A DNA stretch of 9,253 nucleotides, from NCBI GenBank assembly GCA_937863205.1, contig CALMGA010000308.1, positions 1 to 9,253 of the forward strand, written 5' to 3'. Every line of letters begins with the position of its first letter. Position 1 is the stretch's first letter. Below, piece by piece: positions 7,180-9,253 of this stretch. The stretch comes from an uncultured Beijerinckiaceae bacterium. GTDB lineage: Bacteria; Pseudomonadota; Alphaproteobacteria; Rhizobiales; Beijerinckiaceae. Position numbers and translations under genes: made by a program. The notes under the pieces were generated by a model. That model saw only the letters and a program-made list of their open reading frames with translations. It was not told the origin of the DNA and ran no database searches.

Positions 7180-7213
7180 GAAGCCTTCAGGCTTTCCCAC
7201 CTGCCGCGTCGAT

Positions 7214-7218
7214 GAGGA
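7214..7218 (+). promoter_or_regulatory. Strong ribosome binding site of the small peptide gene
   Basis: GAGGA at 7214-7218 lies eight bases before ATG 7227. It selects this start over the in-frame upstream ATGs at 7167 and 7212, and is one of the clearest Shine-Dalgarno sites in the window. Confidence 0.55.
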
Positions 7219-7226
7219 CCTGTTCC

Positions 7227-7406
7227 ATGGAGTTCATTCCCAGACCTGCCCCGACCCCTACGGCCGAGGCTCGCCGGCACCATCTCCGCGGGATCGGTGT
7301 GGCGGCGGTTGCGGCCGCACTTGGGATCGCGGAGGGTGCGCCCGCCCATGCATCGTCCGTCATCCCCGCCGATCCCAGACAGGCGCGACCGCAGCGGGCG
7401 GCCTGA
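7227..7406 (+). CDS. Small exported peptide, hypothetical, 59 residues
   Basis: I do not recognise the family. The N-terminal 15 residues are Pro/Thr-rich. Then comes a basic patch with Arg16-Arg17 and RHHLRG, a hydrophobic Ala/Gly stretch (about 22-35), and an APAHA-S site that could be cut after Ala42. That pattern is an export signal, possibly Tat-type given the twin arginines and weak hydrophobicity. Cleavage would leave only about 17 residues, rich in Pro, Arg and Ala. Support for a real gene is the well-spaced GAGGA site and the position 33 bp upstream of the exported phosphoesterase, suggesting one transcript. It could instead be a leader peptide, or the remnant of a longer secreted protein. 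The longer start at 7167 (79 residues) is less likely. Confidence 0.5.
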   Translation: MEFIPRPAPTPTAEARRHHLRGIGVAAVAAALGIAEGAPAHASSVIPADPRQARPQRAA

Positions 7407-7439
7407 ACCGTCCGGTCCCACCGGCGCGGCAACCGGGCG

Positions 7440-8363
7440 ATGGTGAACCGCCGGCTTTTTCTCCAGGGCGGCGGCCTGCTGCTGTCGGGCACCGGCGCTT
7501 ACGCCTGCGGAATCGAGCCCGGCCTCCGTCTCGATGTCACCCGCTACGCGCTTACGCCGCCGGGCTGGCCGCCGGATTTCGCCCTCACCTGCGCGGTGAT
7601 CGCCGATCTCCACGCCTGCGAACCCTGGATGTCGGTGGCGCGGATCCGCTCGATCGTCGCTGCAACCAACGCCGCGCGGCCCGACGTCGTCTTTCTGCTC
7701 GGCGACTTCAGCGCCGGCCACCCCTACGTCACCGGCACCGTTCTGCCCGCGCAGTGGGGCGAGGCGCTGGCCGCGCTGAAGGCGCCGCTCGGCGTCTTCG
7801 CCGTGCTCGGCAACCACGACTGGGCGCACGGTCCGGCCTTCACCGATCCGGGCGACGACGCCGGGTCGGTCCGCCGCGCCCTGCGCGACATCGGCGTCCG
7901 GCTGCTGGAGAACGAGAGCGCGCCGGTCATGCACCGGGGTCGTCGCTTCTGGGTCGCCGGCCTTGCCGACCAACTCGCCACCCGCGACCGGGCCGGGCAC
8001 CTGCGGCTGCGCGCCCGGCGCGACTGGCGCGGGCTCGACGACATCGACGGCACGCTGGCGCAGATCCACGACGACGCGCCGGTGCTGCTGCTGGCCCACG
8101 AACCCTACATCTTCCCACAGGTGCCACGGCGCGTCGCGCTTACCCTGTGCGGTCACACCCATGGCGGTCAGGTCGACGTGCCGGTGCTGAGCGCGTGGCG
8201 GCAGGCCCCCTTCACTGGGCCACGCCACGTTTACGGGCACGTCGTCGAGGACGGGCGGCACATGGTCATTTCGGCCGGGCTGGGCACATCCTTCGCGCCG
8301 GTCCGCTTCTTTCGCCCGCCCGAGATCGTGCTGCTGTTGCTCGGGCGTTCCCCGGTGGTCTGA
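7440..8363 (+). CDS. Tat-exported metallophosphoesterase, YaeI-like
   Basis: This 307-residue protein belongs to the calcineurin-like phosphoesterase superfamily. The N-terminus carries a twin-arginine signal (NRRLFLQGG, then GLLLSGTGAYA), so the enzyme is probably periplasmic. The dinuclear metal-site motifs are complete and in order: DLH (Asp56, His58), GD (Gly88-Asp89), GNHD (Asn125, His126, Asp127), His220 in AHEP, and GHTHGGQ (His239, His241). This matches the YaeI group of phosphodiesterases, whose natural substrates are poorly known. Lipid-type or nucleotide phosphodiesters are possible. The start is ATG 7440; GTG directly after it is an alternative, and the Shine-Dalgarno sequence is weak (GGGCG). 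It lies 33 bp after the small peptide gene and 60 bp before the deacetylase-family gene. Confidence 0.93.
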   Translation: MVNRRLFLQGGGLLLSGTGAYACGIEPGLRLDVTRYALTPPGWPPDFALTCAVIADLHACEPWMSVARIRSIVAATNAARPDVVFLLGDFSAGHPYVTGTVLPAQWGEALAALKAPLGVFAVLGNHDWAHGPAFTDPGDDAGSVRRALRDIGVRLLENESAPVMHRGRRFWVAGLADQLATRDRAGHLRLRARRDWRGLDDIDGTLAQIHDDAPVLLLAHEPYIFPQVPRRVALTLCGHTHGGQVDVPVLSAWRQAPFTGPRHVYGHVVEDGRHMVISAGLGTSFAPVRFFRPPEIVLLLLGRSPVV

Positions 8364-8414
8364 GCGAAACCTTTCGGGCGGCCAAAGCCTTACCCGCTCA
8401 GGTTCCACCCGCGC

Positions 8415-8419
8415 GAGGA
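8415..8419 (+). promoter_or_regulatory. Ribosome binding site supporting a TTG start
   Basis: GAGGA at 8415-8419 lies four bases before TTG 8424. The spacing is short but usable, and no ATG or GTG lies near in this frame. Confidence 0.45.
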
Positions 8420-8423
8420 TATC

Positions 8424-9253
8424 TTGGCCACGCTTCTTCTCCGCCACGCCTCCAGCCTCGACCACGATACCGGCCCCCACCACGTGGAGCGTCCCGACCG
8501 CATCCGGGCGATCGACGCCGCCTTGGCCGATCCCCGCTTCGACGCGCTGATCCGCGAGGACGCGCCCTGGGGATCGCTCCGGGACATCGTGCGCGTCCAT
8601 CCCCGCCCCTATGTCGAGGCGATCGAGGAGGCCGTGCCCAAGACGGGCAAGGTGGCGCTTGACGGCGGCGATACGGTGATGAGCCCCGGCACCTGGGCGA
8701 CGCTGCTGCACGGCGTCGGCGGGGCGACCTGCGCGGTCGACAACGTGATGAGCCGGCAGGTCAACAACGCCTTCGTGTCGATCCGCCCGCCCGGCCACCA
8801 CGCCGAGCAGCAGACGCCGATGGGTTTCTGCGTCTTCAACTTCGCCGCCATCGCCGCCCGGCAGGCGCAGGCGATCCACTCGGCCGGCCGCGTCGCCATC
8901 GTTGACTTCGACGTGCATCACGGCAACGGCACTCAGGCGATCTTCTGGTCGGATCCCAGCGTGATGTACGGCTCGACCCACCAGATGCCGCTGTTCCCCG
9001 GCTCCGGCGCGGTGGGTGAGCGGGGCACCCACGACCAGATCGTCAACGCGCCGCTGCGCGCCGGCGACGACGGCGTGGCGTTCCGCGAGGCGTGCGCCAA
9101 GATCCTCGCGCGGGTCGACGGCTTCGGCCCCGACCTCATCATCATCTCCGCCGGCTTCGACGCCCACTGGCGCGACCCGCTCGGCAGCCTCAAGCTCAAC
9201 GAGGGCGACTACGTCTGGGCGACGGAAAAGCTGATGGCCTTGGCCGCCAAGCA
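8424..9253 (+). CDS. Histone-deacetylase-family (AcuC/class II-like) zinc amidohydrolase, 3' end outside the window
   Basis: 276 residues are visible; the family is usually 300-370, so the end is missing. It belongs to the arginase/deacetylase superfamily. HPxxxxHxxR-type N-terminal sequence ([12 protein letters not shown], 19-30) and RPPGHHAE (121-128, active-site His125-His126) are present. DFDVHHGNG (161-169) gives zinc ligands Asp163 and His165, and SAGFDAH (242-248) gives Asp246. The transition-state tyrosine of the GGY motif should lie beyond the edge. Bacterial members remove acyl groups from polyamines, lysine or acetoin-pathway proteins; which one applies here is unknown. The start is TTG 8424, preceded by GAGGA. 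The encoded [11 protein letters not shown]-terminus fits rhizobial homologues from memory. It is cytoplasmic, as no signal is seen. Confidence 0.93.
   Translation, partial: MATLLLRHASSLDHDTGPHHVERPDRIRAIDAALADPRFDALIREDAPWGSLRDIVRVHPRPYVEAIEEAVPKTGKVALDGGDTVMSPGTWATLLHGVGGATCAVDNVMSRQVNNAFVSIRPPGHHAEQQTPMGFCVFNFAAIAARQAQAIHSAGRVAIVDFDVHHGNGTQAIFWSDPSVMYGSTHQMPLFPGSGAVGERGTHDQIVNAPLRAGDDGVAFREACAKILARVDGFGPDLIIISAGFDAHWRDPLGSLKLNEGDYVWATEKLMALAAK

Larger units (their letters stand above)
6712..7226. other. Intergenic region without a convincing gene
   Basis: These 515 bp separate the divergent DUF1499 gene and the small exported peptide gene. Open frames here lack ribosome binding sites, recognisable domains and normal residue composition. 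No tRNA cloverleaf, mobile-element end or long repeat was found. The right part holds a weak promoter candidate and a small hairpin upstream of the peptide gene. Confidence 0.5.

Noticed and set aside
6712..7226. tRNA, small RNA or mobile-element scar in the gap
   Set aside because: A TTCG at about 7161 recalled a T-loop, but no 5-bp stem or acceptor pairing fits. No terminal inverted repeats or target duplications were found.
4790..9167. Very long minus-strand open frames (4790-6904, 675-codon 7140-9167) opposite the plus-strand genes
   Set aside because: They have Arg/Ala/Gly-rich composition without domains and lie antisense to genes with complete catalytic motifs. High GC content alone keeps such frames open.

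Overview
The window is very GC-rich, densely coded DNA from a bacterial chromosome, most likely an alphaproteobacterium of the Hyphomicrobiales (Rhizobiales) or a near relative. That placement is inferred from base composition, GTG/TTG start use and protein style: a degenerate caspase-like protein, an exported molybdoenzyme next to a b-type cytochrome, and a DUF1499 protein. No rRNA, tRNA, CRISPR array, transposase or phage gene was seen.

Layout. (1) Bases 1-1618, minus strand: a secreted caspase-fold protein that runs off the left edge. Both catalytic residues are replaced, and it ends in a proline-rich tail. (2) A divergent intergenic gap (1619-1798). (3) Bases 1799-3501, plus strand: a two-gene operon for a four-helix b-type cytochrome and a Tat-exported, lipid-anchored molybdopterin oxidoreductase of the sulfite-oxidase fold, joined by a GTGA overlap. 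(4) Bases 3657-5926, plus strand: a ClC-type H+/Cl- antiporter and an MBL-fold hydrolase of the LACTB2 type, also joined by a GTGA overlap. (5) Bases 5935-6711, minus strand: a membrane-anchored DUF1499 protein, tail to tail with the hydrolase across 8 bp. (6) About 515 bp without a convincing gene (6712-7226). (7) Bases 7227-8363, plus strand: a 59-residue exported peptide gene with a strong ribosome binding site, then a Tat-exported metallophosphoesterase. (8) From 8424 to the right edge: a bacterial histone-deacetylase-family amidohydrolase with a TTG start, cut by the window.

Most of this is ordinary housekeeping or envelope gene content. Three points deserve a second look. One is the caspase-like protein with His and Cys both gone, which is probably a binding or scaffold protein. 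The second is the cytochrome b plus lipoprotein molybdoenzyme pair, a redox module that resembles MsrPQ in layout but not in family. The third is the small exported peptide upstream of the phosphoesterase. I see no convincing multi-gene defence or mobile system.
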